Of a stretch of 64,000 bases of DNA, positions 12,632-23,585 are shown piece after piece. The notes beneath the pieces were generated by a model. It was not told the DNA's origin. It did no database searches and saw only the letters and a program-made list of their open reading frames with translations. Source of the stretch: Grammothele lineata (taxonomy: Eukaryota; Basidiomycota; Agaricomycetes; Polyporales; Polyporaceae). The stretch spans positions 62,001 through 126,000 of the forward strand of contig NDFF03000382.1 of NCBI GenBank assembly GCA_002150815.3, in the 5' to 3' direction. Numbering within the stretch: the stretch's first letter is position 1; each line of letters begins with the position of its first letter. Both the position numbers and the translations under genes were made by a program.

Positions 12632-14230
12632 CTACTTGAGATGGGCGAAACCGACAGCATTCTGTTCAAATGAGAAGGCAGTGTAAACGTTCTTCATGAA
12701 GCTAGAGAGGGTTCCAAGTCAGCCTTCACGATCTGTCCAGTGTAATTTATACTGAGCGTACCTATCCCCAAGCAACCATACGTCCTTGCCGAGGCCCACC
12801 TCCTTGCCCGCGATGGCGCCAATACAGGTGCTGTCATCGACATGGCCGAAGTTGAAGCTGTTTCAAAGACGGCCAATTAATTACAATTGCAACACCATCT
12901 ACGATATGCTACTCACTTCTCCTTGGAAATCGTCCAGCTGTTGCCGCCCCAGTTGAAGGCAACGTTGTCAGGCGGGTTATCACACGGGTAGGTGTAGAAG
13001 CCGTTCTGCGAATCGAAGAGGGCCGAGTCGGGGATGCTTTTGTAAAGAGCCTCGACCTGCTTGGGGGGGCCGTAGATAATGGTCGTGCCCGAATCGATGA
13101 TGGTGCGGATATTTGACTTCACGGTCTACATAGGGCTCGCCGTCAGCGCCGAAGTCTCAGCATTGTGGGAGTAGAGGGGCGCATACCGTAGAACCAATGG
13201 TGAGTGTTGCGCTTCCGAGCTGCCAGAAGCCGTGACCGACGACGGGGTGGTACTCAAGCGCACCGTCGTATTGAGCGCTGTCTGTACCACCGATGTAGAG
13301 CTCTGAGCCGTCGCCGGTGAGCTTGAATCCGAACTCGGCAGACTTGATGGCGCCCTCTGTCTTCGCAGATTGGATGAAAGGGGACTGGTGTAGGCTCGAG
13401 AGCGAGGGGTAGGCTAGCCCAAGGACGCCGTCATCGTCTTCGATCCCGAACGTTTGTGAGAGATGTTCGATAGGCGAGAAATACTGTTTCGAGACGGACG
13501 CTCCGCCGAACTGGACTGTCGCACAAAATAGGTTAAGCAATGCTTGAATTGGATGTCAGAAATGTCAACATACCTGTATCGGAGAATATGGGCCCTGACA
13601 CGCCGGAGCCATCGCCATAAGTGAGCGAAAAATGACCATCACGCTCCTGGCTCGTGGACGAGTTGACGGCACTGTATTTGTGCTTGACCGAGCAAGCCAT
13701 GTCGGTACAGTTTGCCGATGGGACCCAGAGGTCAGATGAGCCGGCTAGTATGACACATTAGACGATATTTAAACGAAAGAAGCCCTGAAATCGGCTCACT
13801 GTCGAAGTCTATGAGGAACGTCTGGCCGGGAGTGCCTATACTGATATTACCAGCCCAGTAGATGTCTTCTTCGTCCTGAAGACTCTCGGATTGGCGCTTG
13901 TCAAAAGTCGGCATGCCCATGGACGGGAGAATCTCGGCACCCTCGTTGAAGGCCTCACGGCCCACGTTGCTCTGGAGGTTGATGAGATTGTTCCGGTGTT
14001 TACTAAACGCAACGTGAACAAAGGAATCGTGTGCGTACAGACATAAGAACTCACTTGTGGTCACGAACGACCTGACGGAGGGCTTTGTGATGGTCGAAAC
14101 GACCTCTGCTCTGCAGAGAGGAACGCTTCTGGAAGGGTATGCGGTACCCAAGTCCATCAGGGACCGGGCCGGCGGAGGAGGCCACCGCAAGGGAGAGGAG
14201 GACGAATGTGACAGTAGCCTTGGAAAACAT
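12632..14230 (-). CDS. Secreted pepsin-like aspartic protease (family A1)
   Basis: An extracellular or vacuolar aspartic endopeptidase. Exons: 14230-14055, 14002-13800, 13744-13574, 13515-13187, 13125-12917, 12857-12762, 12701-12632; 417 aa. It has a signal peptide (ATVTFVLLSLAVASSAG), a propeptide with basic pairs, and the mature bilobal enzyme starting near IYWAGNISIGTPGQ. The first catalytic Asp is in FDTGSSDLWVP, a motif split by an intron inside the Thr codon; the second is in IIDSGTTIIYGP. The end LLGDSFMKNVYTAFSFEQ is typical of the family. It faces the MYND gene across a 626-bp divergent spacer. Polyporopepsin-like enzymes are a plausible close group, but this was not tested. Confidence 0.92.
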
Positions 14231-14856
14231 GTTAACGAGTTGGAGGCAAGTGCGAACTTGTGAGGAGTGTGTGGTTTCTGGGGACTTACCGGCGAAGTTG
14301 AGGGCCCATTTATGCCTTTCGGCGCATATCCGACGACATGGCTGAGCGTCGCTGTGGCCTCACTGGGGACTGCAGTGAGCCGACCGTGAGCACCTCCTCA
14401 ACAACAGGGTTCGCGCGGAACCGAGCCCCTGCAGGCAAGACAAGGGGCGACGAAGGTTGGACGAGGGGCGAGAGAGACAGCGGGCGGTGTCGACGCGTAT
14501 AGGGGCCCCCTCCAGACGCCGTCGCTGATTGGCTGGTGTCGGCGGAATGAGCCCTATGAGCCGTCGCGCCCCTGGCGTCTCCTGTTCCGCCGGATGTGGC
14601 TGTGCTGTTTCCGCGTCGCGGTGGCGAAACCCCAGCACGTGACCGTTCCTAGGGGATCGAGGGGTTGTGGCGGAAGACATATATCCGACCCACTCCCAAC
14701 ATTCCAGCCAGCCAGCCAGCCCAGGGCAATGTGCCCTCCACTCCTCGCCCCTCCTCCTCCCTAGTCCCTCTCCCTCTCCTCTCGCCCCCCTCTCACTCTC
14801 CTCTCGTCCTTCCGACCCCTCTGCTTCCGTGCTCGACTCCTCACATCCACATCCAC
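14231..14856. other. Divergent promoter, protease / MYND gene
   Basis: This 626-bp spacer lies between two genes reading away from each other. A strong C/T-rich run (about 14735-14855) precedes the MYND gene start, as often seen at fungal transcription starts. No gene is recognised. Confidence 0.5.
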
Positions 14857-15579
14857 ATGGAGTCTCCCACCCTCGGCTTCACCGAGCCCGCAGTCTCTAG
14901 GGACGAGTCTGCGCTAGAGGAGGCCCGGAGTCTCAGCACCAAAGCTCGGCAGCTCGACGCCAGCGGCAGCTACTGCGAGGCAGAGCGCCTCCTCCACCAG
15001 GCCCTCGAGCTTGTCGGCCCCTGTACGCCCTCCTCGAGCCCCACCTTCGCCCGGCTGTCGAACGGCCTTGGCGAAACATACATGCACATGGGTCGTCTCG
15101 ACGATGCCGAGGAGTGGTTCACAAAATCGCTCGAGGTCAGCGTCGCCATCCGTGACTTCGCAGAGATCGCTACTAGCCGTGAGAACGTCGCCCGGGTCCA
15201 ACGCGCGAGGCGCGAGGTCTTCAAGGCGAAGGCTCTGCGCATGCTTGGCGCACCCGACGACATGCGGTGTAGCAACTACAACGTATGCCACCCCCCTTAC
15301 CATCCCCCCTGTGCGTGCATCCTCACAACCTCACAGTGTACAGGAGCGCTTCTTAGGTCTCCCGACTTCTGCATTTGCGGCGGATGCAAGGTAAGTCCCT
15401 GTTCCCAGTCTGCGCCGGGCTCCTCCTAACGCCGGAAATAGGGGGCTTTCTATTGCTCAGTCAGCTGCCAGGTATGTTTCGGATTGTTATGGTCCTCCTA
15501 TTACGTCAGATCGATGATCCTCAATTACCAGAGGGACGATTGGGAGCGCCACAAGAGGCAATGTCGCCGTGGGTTGTAG
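14857..15579 (+). CDS. Small TPR-like protein with C-terminal MYND zinc finger
   Basis: A 185-aa protein of unknown process. Exons: 14857-15282, 15337-15390, 15442-15471, 15532-15579. Residues about 20-130 are helical repeats resembling TPR units (for example ARLSNGLGETYMHMGRLDDAEEWF). The end is a MYND finger: C-SNYN-C at the exon 1/2 junction, then CICGGC, YCSVSCQ and HKRQC, giving a full zinc-binding set. The finger is spread over four exons of 30-54 nt and only appears if the acceptor at 15336 (ctcacag) is used rather than one 13 nt later. MYND fingers bind proline-rich peptides; the partner is unknown. Confidence 0.8.
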
Positions 15580-15861
15580 GAGATCCTGCACGACGTTCTT
15601 ATACCCGATTATCATTATCCTATAATATATAATTATCAGTAGATCGTATAGTAGCTACTTTCCTTGGCATTTCGCATCACACTTTGCCTCTTCACATTAC
15701 CATCGTTGTATACGTGCCGTTTGCCCGAAGTGCAAGCCGAAGGTCATGATCAGAACTTCCCGAACAATGCATAATAATGTTACGGCCATAATCGACGTAA
15801 CCGTGAATGCCCGAAACGCGGAGTTCAGAACCAGCTGTGGTTTGCGCAGTTCGGCCGCCGC

Positions 15862-18800
15862 CTATTTGAAGCCCATCCGCCGAGCGTACTCGCGCTCCTC
15901 CGCCGCCGTGAGCTCATCAGTGCCAGCCCAGTTTGCAGAGCTCGTACGCGCACGGAAGCGTGACTGTCGCGTGCGGAAGATTTCCTCCATTCTGAGAGGC
16001 CCGATCCGTCCGAAAATGTCGTCAGGGTTGATAGCGCTCTGCTGGCGCAGTGCCGCCGCGATGTCGGGGCTCTTCGCCCAGTCGGGCAGGTTACGCCTGT
16101 TCGGTCTGTCCTCATCCTCCGAGTCCGAGTACTCGCTATTGATGTCGGGCAGCTCAATGCTCTCCGACGTGACGCGCGGTGGCTCAGGCTGCGCGGCTGG
16201 AGCGGGTGTCTTGGCACGGCTCGGGCCGGGTTGGGGTTGCTCCTTATCCTTGCCCTTGCCGGAGGCGGTGGATTTGAGGTTGCCCGTTGAAGGAACGTGT
16301 TTGACGGATTTCGCCGGAGCGGAAGCTTTGGACGCCGCAGGAGTGGTGGGAACGGCCGAACCAGAGGGACCAGCAGCAGGTTGTTTGAGGGCAGACTTTA
16401 ATGCTGGCTTCGCTAACGTGCCCGAGGGAGGCTTCATCTGGCGGGGTGGCGCGGCATCCTTCTTTTCCTTAGAGGGTGGTTTCTGCGGCACGGGCACAGG
16501 GATCTTCCGCTTCGTCGTGTCATCTTCCGAATTCTGCTGCGAGGAAATGAACGTCCGTTAGACGTCCTGATCAAGGGCGACATGTCCTGCTCACCTTCTT
16601 CCCCAGCGCGGTTGGAGGTCTCAGCGGCCGCTTGTCCGTATGCTCTTCGCGTTCACGCTTTCGACGTTCGGTATCCTCCTTAATCTTGCGCTCCTCCTCC
16701 TGGGCACGCGCTTTCTCTTCGTCCGCTTTACGCTGCATGGCGAGCTGACGGCGGTTCTCCATCTCCCTGAGGCGGGCAGCTTTCTTTTCCTGCTCCTCTT
16801 GTTGCTAGCGAGGGATTCTGAGCATCAGCCAATGGCGTTGGATTAGGAGTACACGTACCTTCTTCGCAGCGGCAGCAGCAAGCTGGAGACTCTTGACCTC
16901 GGGCTTGCCTTTCTTACCCCCACCTAACACACTGCTGACGAGCTTGCTGGCATGACCAAAGAAGCCAAGGTTAGACTGTGACGACGCAGAAGACGCCATT
17001 GATTGTTGGCTTTCGCTTCTAGGTTGTGATGACAACTCAGTCCTAGAGGACTATGTGCAGGTGTGTGAGCTCAAGCAAACGGCATCCATGCATCGCAACT
17101 TACCTGCGATACCAACTTAATGGTCGGCTTGCCTGCCAGAGCATCGTCTTCGAGATCGGTCCTCTCCGGTTCATCTGCATCAATTTCCATTGCCATGTCC
17201 GCTTCTTCGCTTTCGTCTTCACCCCCATCTTCCTCCTGTTCGGCCTCTGCCAGGCGCTGAATAAAGCCACGTTCCGGCTCTCCGTTCTCTTCTTCCATGT
17301 TTGCTAGGACCATCCCAACGCTCTGCGTCGACTGTAATGGGCCTGTGTCGCCGCCCTTCTGACTCGTGCTCCGACTGGGAAGCGTGCTCCACGTCGTCGT
17401 GTCGTCCTTGAGAACCCCATCGGGGTTTGAGCTCGTGAATCCGTATGGCGTCCACATGTTCTGCGGCCCGAACTTCTCATCCATTCCCCAGCTGTCGTCG
17501 TCTAGCTCGTCGAAGTCGTCATTCTTCGACTGGGACTGTGACTGCGCTGCAGAATAGGAGGTGTCCTGCGTCGACGGCAGCCAGCCGGGCGAGCCACTCT
17601 GCTGCGAGTCGAATACCACGTCTGAGAAGATGCTTGCCTTGCTGCTCTGAGCGGACAGAGGCGCGAACTTGGTCCCGACGCCGAGCGTCATGGCGGCGGG
17701 AACGGAGAAAGGATTCGTTGTCGGCAGCTTGAACTCAGAGACGGCACTGTGACCATCCGCACGGGGAGGAGGAGGCCCTGTAGGTTTCGAGAAGACAGGA
17801 CCACCCGGCGCCACGAAACTCGTGTTGCGAGAACGTGGAGGCGACGTCGGCGGGGTAGTCGATGAGCTCGTGTCAGCGGGTGCCTGGGCAATGGTGGGTT
17901 CAGAGAATACTACTGAGGGCACTGTGCCTCTGTCTGGTTCTTGACTCTGCGGGGGCGGTGCAAGGTCTGAAACGCTCAACCTACGTTTCGACTCCTCAGG
18001 ATCGACGCCATTGATTGTAGTGGGGGACCTGTCCGCTGCTGGAGATTCGTCCTGGGAAGGATGTGCAGCCGACACGCCGTCCGAACTACCAGAGATACCG
18101 AGTTCGAGCTTGTGACGTTGAGCAACACGCGCCTCCGCGGCCGCCCTCGCTTCTGCGAGCGCGGCCGCGGCGTTACCACCCAACGACTTGCCCATACTCT
18201 TGCTAGCCTTACCCCCATGGTTCTTGAGAAGCGTCGTGAGCATGTCCGCATCCTCATGACTGGGCAATACTTCTGTTGAAGACACGCCAACAATGGCATC
18301 CATCGTCCATTGTGATGCGTCCAAATCCCGAGACTAGACGAATTCTGTTAGCAATTGGGAATCTTGTGCCGTGGAACGACGCACTGAGTTACGTTTCTGG
18401 TCGACATTAGGCGCTATCATGTCCGTCGACGAAACGGACAGTTTTGGCATCTTCGCAGCACGCTCCTCCTCATCCAAGCTCTTTAGGACTGCATTCGCGG
18501 TATCCAGCATGTCACTGCTCTTTCTCTTAGTCGCACCAAGCGTACTGGTGCGCTTTGCGGTACTCTCCATGGCCTTGGTCTCCCGCGCTTTTGAAAGCCA
18601 AGTCGTCGAGGATCGCTTCGAAAGTGGGGCAGTTCCAACCGTGCTGGGTCCCCAAGACGCGGGTGCATCTCCTGTAGGGCGTAAAGACTTTCGTAGGGGC
18701 GAAGGGGCGGGCAACCCCGTAAACTGTGCCAGACTAGGTTTGCGGGAAAGACCGGGCACGGGGGCCGAAGGTTCGTCGCGAAGAGGCATGGTGTAGTCCT

Positions 18801-19955
18801 GGTGAGCGCTTGGTGATGGCCGAGGAAGGGGGGCGGTATGTGCAGAAGGCTCGTCATCCACGGGTACAGGTGACAGTGACACCCTGGGTAGAGGGGCGGT
18901 GTGGAAGTCGCCTGACCGTGCCGATAACGGTCCTGCCTCCGCCTCGCGCGGACTGAGCGGGACGGTGTGAAAGGTGTTCATGGAGGCGGTAGTCGTGTCG
19001 TCATGAGATGTGTCCTCTGCTTCTAGGTCCATATCCGCATTGACACTGTCCTGTATACGATCCTCCATCTCAACATCGCGAGCAGGGATGGACTTGGAGT
19101 CACGTAACGAACTACGAGGCTCGGCGACATGTGTGAAGGAGGGATTAGGTGCACTTATGTCAACATTAGGCAGCGCAGCCAAGGAAACGCGACTCTTCTC
19201 CGCCGGTTCATCGTCTTCAGCAATCATCGAGAGCTCTTTCATGGCGCCTTTCACATCTTCTGGCGACGTATCGACCTCACTGGGACTGGCGACAGGGAGC
19301 GCTTCGATGAGAAGAGATGGCAAAGTTATCCGCACGTCGTCAACCTCCGGCTTGGAGTCTGGCGCAGGGCTGTCCGCAATGGTGACAATCTTGTTGCTCT
19401 TGAGCTTTCCCAATAACGGGACCTTGGGGCGAGATCGTTCTGTGGAAGGTCTTGAGTTCGTAGACTGATCCCGCTCTCCGGGTGCCTCGTCATCGCTGGC
19501 TTTCGCTTGGAGTAGAGCCTTCTGCAGGTCATTCATGGGACCATGATTCTCTTTGAGATTGCCGTCCTGCACGCTACGCTTAATCTTAAACGCAAAGCAA
19601 GACAATTTCTACACATACTTCGAGCGACAAAGAAATGACCACTTGAGACTTCGCAGCTGCGACGGTAGCAGACCGCGTCCGATTTGGTACATTCTTCTTC
19701 CTGCCGGGTGTCTTGAGAAGTTCGATAACAGGCCTGGTTCGTGCTCGTTAGGTCCTCGCAAGCGATCTACGTGAAGAACACATACTCTTTCTTGGGACCC
19801 TCCAGGAAGTTCTCCAGATATATGTCTAAGAAGTCGAAACCTTCCCTCTGAATCTGCTCATACAGAATTTCCCGTCCGGGGTCCTTGGCCATTGTGAGAC
19901 GTATAGAATTGCACCAGGCGATGACGCCTGATTCACCAGCTCTTGATGCGTCCAT
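15862..19955 (-). CDS. INCENP/Sli15, inner centromere protein
   Basis: The scaffold of the chromosomal passenger complex; its IN-box binds and activates Aurora B (Ipl1). Exons: 19955-19786, 19733-19643, 19566-18385, 18333-17104, 17050-16859, 16804-16595, 16536-15862; 1249 aa. The N-terminal part (WCNSIRLTMAKDPG...) corresponds to the segment that binds Survivin/Borealin. The middle 800 residues are low-complexity and Ser/Pro/Asp-rich. A charged single-helix region (RRQLAMQRKADEEKARAQEE) precedes the C-terminal IN-box with NLPDWAKSPDIAAAL, FGRIGPLRMEEIF and the RTSSANW motif carrying the Ser pair phosphorylated by Aurora kinase in known INCENPs. An ATG 42 codons upstream in the same frame is possible; the one at 19955 fits the domain better. 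Confidence 0.88.
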
Positions 19956-21612
19956 GATATGCCGACAGCCAAAAGATAAGGAGAAGCGGCGCGTTTGGAA
20001 GGGAAAAGCATGCACTCGAAGTGGTAACAAGCCAGGTGGCGAGTTGGCTGGAAAGCGCGGTTCAAGGGACGCGTCGATCATGTGACTGCGACAGCGTAAG
20101 CGCTTCGACGCTCATGATACATTCGTAGAGCTACAGTAAGTCTAATTTTAATCGCGGTCTAAAGTTTTCACGAGTCAAATCGACGACGCGAGAGAACGAT
20201 TCCAACAGGCCCCGCGCCCGCGCGCATTCACGGGGCCCGAGGCAGAGCTGTGTCCGTGCACATCCACCGCTTCGGCGGCTCAGGCTTGGACGTCTTGGAC
20301 AATGACGCGCTCACCGGGACGCGTCTTGTCCTGGAGTGCCCGCACCGCGATTACCGAGCTGCTGTGGCTGGTCAGTCGCAGTGCGGCACTCGATCCTTTT
20401 CTCGCCACTACAGGTCCCAAATCGAACGAAGACGAGCGCCGGCGATTTGTACTCAATTGACCTTCCTGAAGGCACTCAGCGTGACTTTGCCCCCACACAG
20501 CGGTCTATCAGTTTCTTATGGACGCAAACAGCATTACGGCGCTGATTGCAAGTGGAACATTAGCCAACACGCTGCGGCGGAAACAGGCAGCTGTGGCCGA
20601 GTAGATGATCATGTTCGTGTGTCATGACTTCTTGCTGCGTTTACAAGGTGCATCTCTGACGGACGTACAAGGGACATTCCAATCTCGTCACACTATGCTT
20701 GGGGTGCCCTAACCTGCTCGCCCACACTCGTCTTTATTGCCTGACAGCTATGCATTCTTAGTCTTGGGCATCGCCCCCAGCGTTTAACGATGCGCACGTC
20801 GACGGCTATTTGATGTTCGAACAAGTCCGACATAACGGAGTGAGTGTTCAACGCGCCGAGAGGACTGAACAGGTTCTTGTTCGGTGAAGGAGGGCATTCT
20901 TCCGATATCAGAGAACCACATTATCAGTCATTAGTGTACTGTATCAAGACGAATCAGTACCATGAGGAAACGGTATGTGCTCGGTACGCACACTATACAT
21001 CTAACCGTAACCCGCCAACTATCTTAGAGCTCTTGAACCTCAGCCTGACTACGCTTCCAGCCGACATTCAACTCCCTGTAGCATTTTGGGCAGAGGTTAT
21101 GGGCCAACTTGGGCGAGCCACATGCCTGGCAGTGTACAAGGTCTACACCAGCCGTATGATCAGATCGTATCTAAGAAGGCGTGAAGACAGTGGCGTACTC
21201 TGTTTATCTTTGAGTCCTTTGTTCGCGCTCCTCATGGCCTTCCGCGAATGCGAAGTCTTCTTCTTGGGCACGGCCAAAAGCCATGGAGGCAGAAGCTCCA
21301 AGAGGGAGGAGGGTGAAGGGATAGCCCACGCGAACGGTCTCTGCGTGGCGAGGAATGCGGGAAGAAATAGAGCAGCGAAAGAAAACCGGGCAAGAGGAAT
21401 CCGTGCAGAGGCAAGCCACCCCCGTGACTGGGGGAGGGGAAGTGCTGTGGCCATGTTGGTAAGAGGAAAAGCGAGTATGCCCAGTTAGCGGAGTAACAGT
21501 TGGCGTGGAATGACTGTGGAATGACGCCGGAACGCGACGGGCGTCTGCGTCACCCGATTGCCTATACACAGACCTCGACGGACAACTTATTCACGTACCA
21601 CTATCGTTCGCG
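19956..21612. other. Gene-poor gap, possible decayed coding sequence
   Basis: This is 1.66 kb between INCENP and the complex I subunit. Two stretches look protein-like but could not be joined into a gene: about 20299-20455 (plus strand, ITELLWLVSRSAALDP) and about 21030-21160 (LPADIQLPVAFWAEVMGQ). Stops and missing splice sites separate them, and neither resembles a family I know. It may be a gene relic or chance. Confidence 0.3.
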
Positions 21613-22074
21613 ATGTTCCGCTGCACCCGCCCCCTGCTCACCGCGGTCACGAAGCGGTCAACAGGTATCACCGGTCTAAAAGTGCACCCCGACCCGCTCC
21701 CTGAGCTGAAGAAGACCTACGAGGCCACTCTCCAGACGCTCTCCGCCATGCCGCTATCCTCTGTCTACCGCCAGGGAACTGAGTCCCTCACCACTCACAA
21801 GCTCAGGATTCTCGAGCGTTCAAACGGAGATGTCCAAGCGGCGGAGAAGGAGCTTGACGAGGGCCAGATTGAAGAGTCGCTGGACATCGCACAAGACGAG
21901 CTGTCTCTAGCGAACAAGATGTTACAGTGGAAAGCGTACGTAGCAACCATTGGCTCTGCTGTCTTCTGCGCGCGATTGACATCATCGCAAATCAGCTGGG
22001 AGCCTCTAGGGGAGAAACCGGAACCAGGACAATGGCAGTACTTTGGAAAGGAGGCTACGGCGTCATCATCTTAA
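21613..22074 (+). CDS. NADH:ubiquinone oxidoreductase subunit NDUFA5-like (ETC complex I)
   Basis: A nuclear-encoded accessory subunit of mitochondrial complex I, located in the matrix arm. Exons: 21613-21935 and 21996-22074; 133 aa. The N-terminus (MFRCTRPLLTAVTKRST) looks like a mitochondrial presequence. The family core follows: GLKVHPDPLPELKKTYEATL, SVYRQGTESLTTHKL and the final LQWKAWEPL. The 60-nt intron is in frame and open, so a read-through product would contain about 20 extra residues; splicing restores the conserved WKAWEPL. Confidence 0.88.
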   Translation: MFRCTRPLLTAVTKRSTGITGLKVHPDPLPELKKTYEATLQTLSAMPLSSVYRQGTESLTTHKLRILERSNGDVQAAEKELDEGQIEESLDIAQDELSLANKMLQWKAYVATIGSAVFCARLTSSQISWEPLGEKPEPGQWQYFGKEATASSS

Positions 22075-22421
22075 TGGTTGTCAATGCATAGTTTATGCGT
22101 ACCCCACTTTACGTGCCTCTGCCCTTGCCTCTATCCGTGCTGGTAGTATGCTGCAAGGCTCCTCGGACCGCTTTCCACCAGATAGTATAGTATCATTCTG
22201 GACGTGACTGATCCTATTTGGAGTGTGGGGATAACTTACAACGGAGGAAGAAGTTGGCTCTTATTCGTATAATGCGGTGGGCGTAACCTATTATTGAGTG
22301 TCTTCTGTGAAGCTGTTGGGCCAGAGTCTGTAGACCACCAAGGTACTCGATCGACCATTGGGTGTAGTTTGGCGTGGGTATCGTTATGTTGCAACCCTGA
22401 GAAAACAAACGCATAAAAATT
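22075..22421. other. Spacer before tRNA gene
   Basis: This is 347 bp after the NDUFA5-like stop. It contains the T-run terminator of the tRNA on the minus strand (A-run 22415-22419 as written). Nothing else is recognised. Confidence 0.5.
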
Positions 22422-22514
22422 CGCTGACAGCAGGATTTGAACCTACGCGGGCAATGCCCAAGTGATAGTGAAACCAGTTCAAATCACTCGCCTTAACGAC
22501 TCGGCCATATCAGC
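22422..22514 (-). tRNA. tRNA-Ser (anticodon UGA) with 11-nt intron
   Basis: Read on the minus strand the sequence folds as a class II tRNA. The acceptor stem GCTGATA pairs with TGTCAGC with discriminator G, the D-arm is TGGCCGAGTCGTTAAGGCG, the long variable arm is TGGGC-ATT-GCCCG, and the T-arm contains GGTTCAAATCC. The anticodon stem AGTGA/TCACT holds loop TTTGAA-A interrupted after position 37 by CTGGTTTCACT (22467-22477), the normal place for a nuclear tRNA intron. The anticodon is TGA. A TTTTT run follows as the Pol III terminator. Confidence 0.9.
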
Positions 22515-22700
22515 TTGTTGACCACATGCAATAATAGACTTCAGATGGTCGCAAGGATGACCTCCCCGCTGCGTAGGATCTTGACTCTGGATCATTGGAG
22601 CCGCCCAGTCTGCAGAACACTGCGCTAGTACTGAGCGTACCGGGTTCCTGACGTTCGGTCGACGCTGTACCTCCACCCGCGAGGGTTGCCTTCCCAAGCA

Positions 22701-23336
22701 ATGGATTCTCTCATCCCTTTCACGACTTCCGGCTCGCTTGTGGATTGCGTCGACAGTACGTCTATCCCAAGTCCGCGTACTCGACGCGCACTCTGAGCCC
22801 CATACCTTGCCCTGCTGGTCCCCCCCTCGCCCATGCCTGTACCTGGTTTCCGACTAATAGGGAAGATGCTCGTTGTTCTACGCGACGGTAGGAAACTTCA
22901 AGGGGTGTTACGCTCCTATGACCAGTTTGGTGAGCATCCACAAGTATTCATCCAGGTTATCCAGAGGGCGTGTTAAAAAACTCGCTACCCTTGTCAGCCA
23001 ACCTCGTCTTAGAAGATACCGTAGAGCGAATATATCACCAGGATGTTTTTGCAGAAGCGTGGCGAGGCTTGTTTCTCATTCGTGGAGAGAACGTAGTGCT
23101 GCTTGGGGAGATTGTGAGTGAATTGCTGGTTGTCTAATGGACGTCATACGGATCATATTCTGCAGGACCTGGACCAGGAAGATGAAGTTCCACTTCGCCA
23201 AGTAGAGTGGACCGTCTTAGAGCCCTATCACAAGCAGGAGGTTGCGAACAAGAAGAAACGTGAAGACTTTAAATCGCAGGTCCTATACGAGGAGAAAGGT
23301 TTCTGCAAGGAAGGCGGCGAAGGCGACGGATACTAA
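22701..23336 (+). CDS. LSM1: Sm-like protein LSm1
   Basis: A subunit of the cytoplasmic Lsm1-7/Pat1 ring that binds oligoadenylated mRNA ends and promotes decapping. Exons: 22701-22755, 22861-22929, 22998-23113, 23166-23336; 136 aa. The Sm1 motif is seen in [35 protein letters not shown], and the Sm2 motif is [18 protein letters not shown], which is the LSm1 form rather than LSm8. A basic C-terminal helix follows. The start [18 protein letters not shown] matches the family. The tRNA gene on the opposite strand lies 187 bp upstream. Confidence 0.92.
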
Positions 23337-23585
23337 CTGGACCATCTGTCATGCACATTTGCTCGTTCATCTCCCTCATCTTGTCGGTGCTCTCCAACGT
23401 AGGCAGATTCATTACGCCGAGGAGACACATTGATTGTTGTAATTATCTTGCTCTTGTCACATTCATCGCTTGTATTGCAATACCGAACAAGCATGAACAT
23501 TCAGTACGAGCGATTCTCACAGGAATCGCAGGGAAGCAATTCGACTAAATCAACAGCTCAGCGAAGTCTACTACACCAATGCACA

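Noticed and set aside
21204..21569. Overlapping Ser/Pro-rich open frames on the minus strand upstream of the NDUFA5-like gene
   Set aside because: Composition is repetitive, frames overlap one another, and no conserved residues or splice chain are seen.
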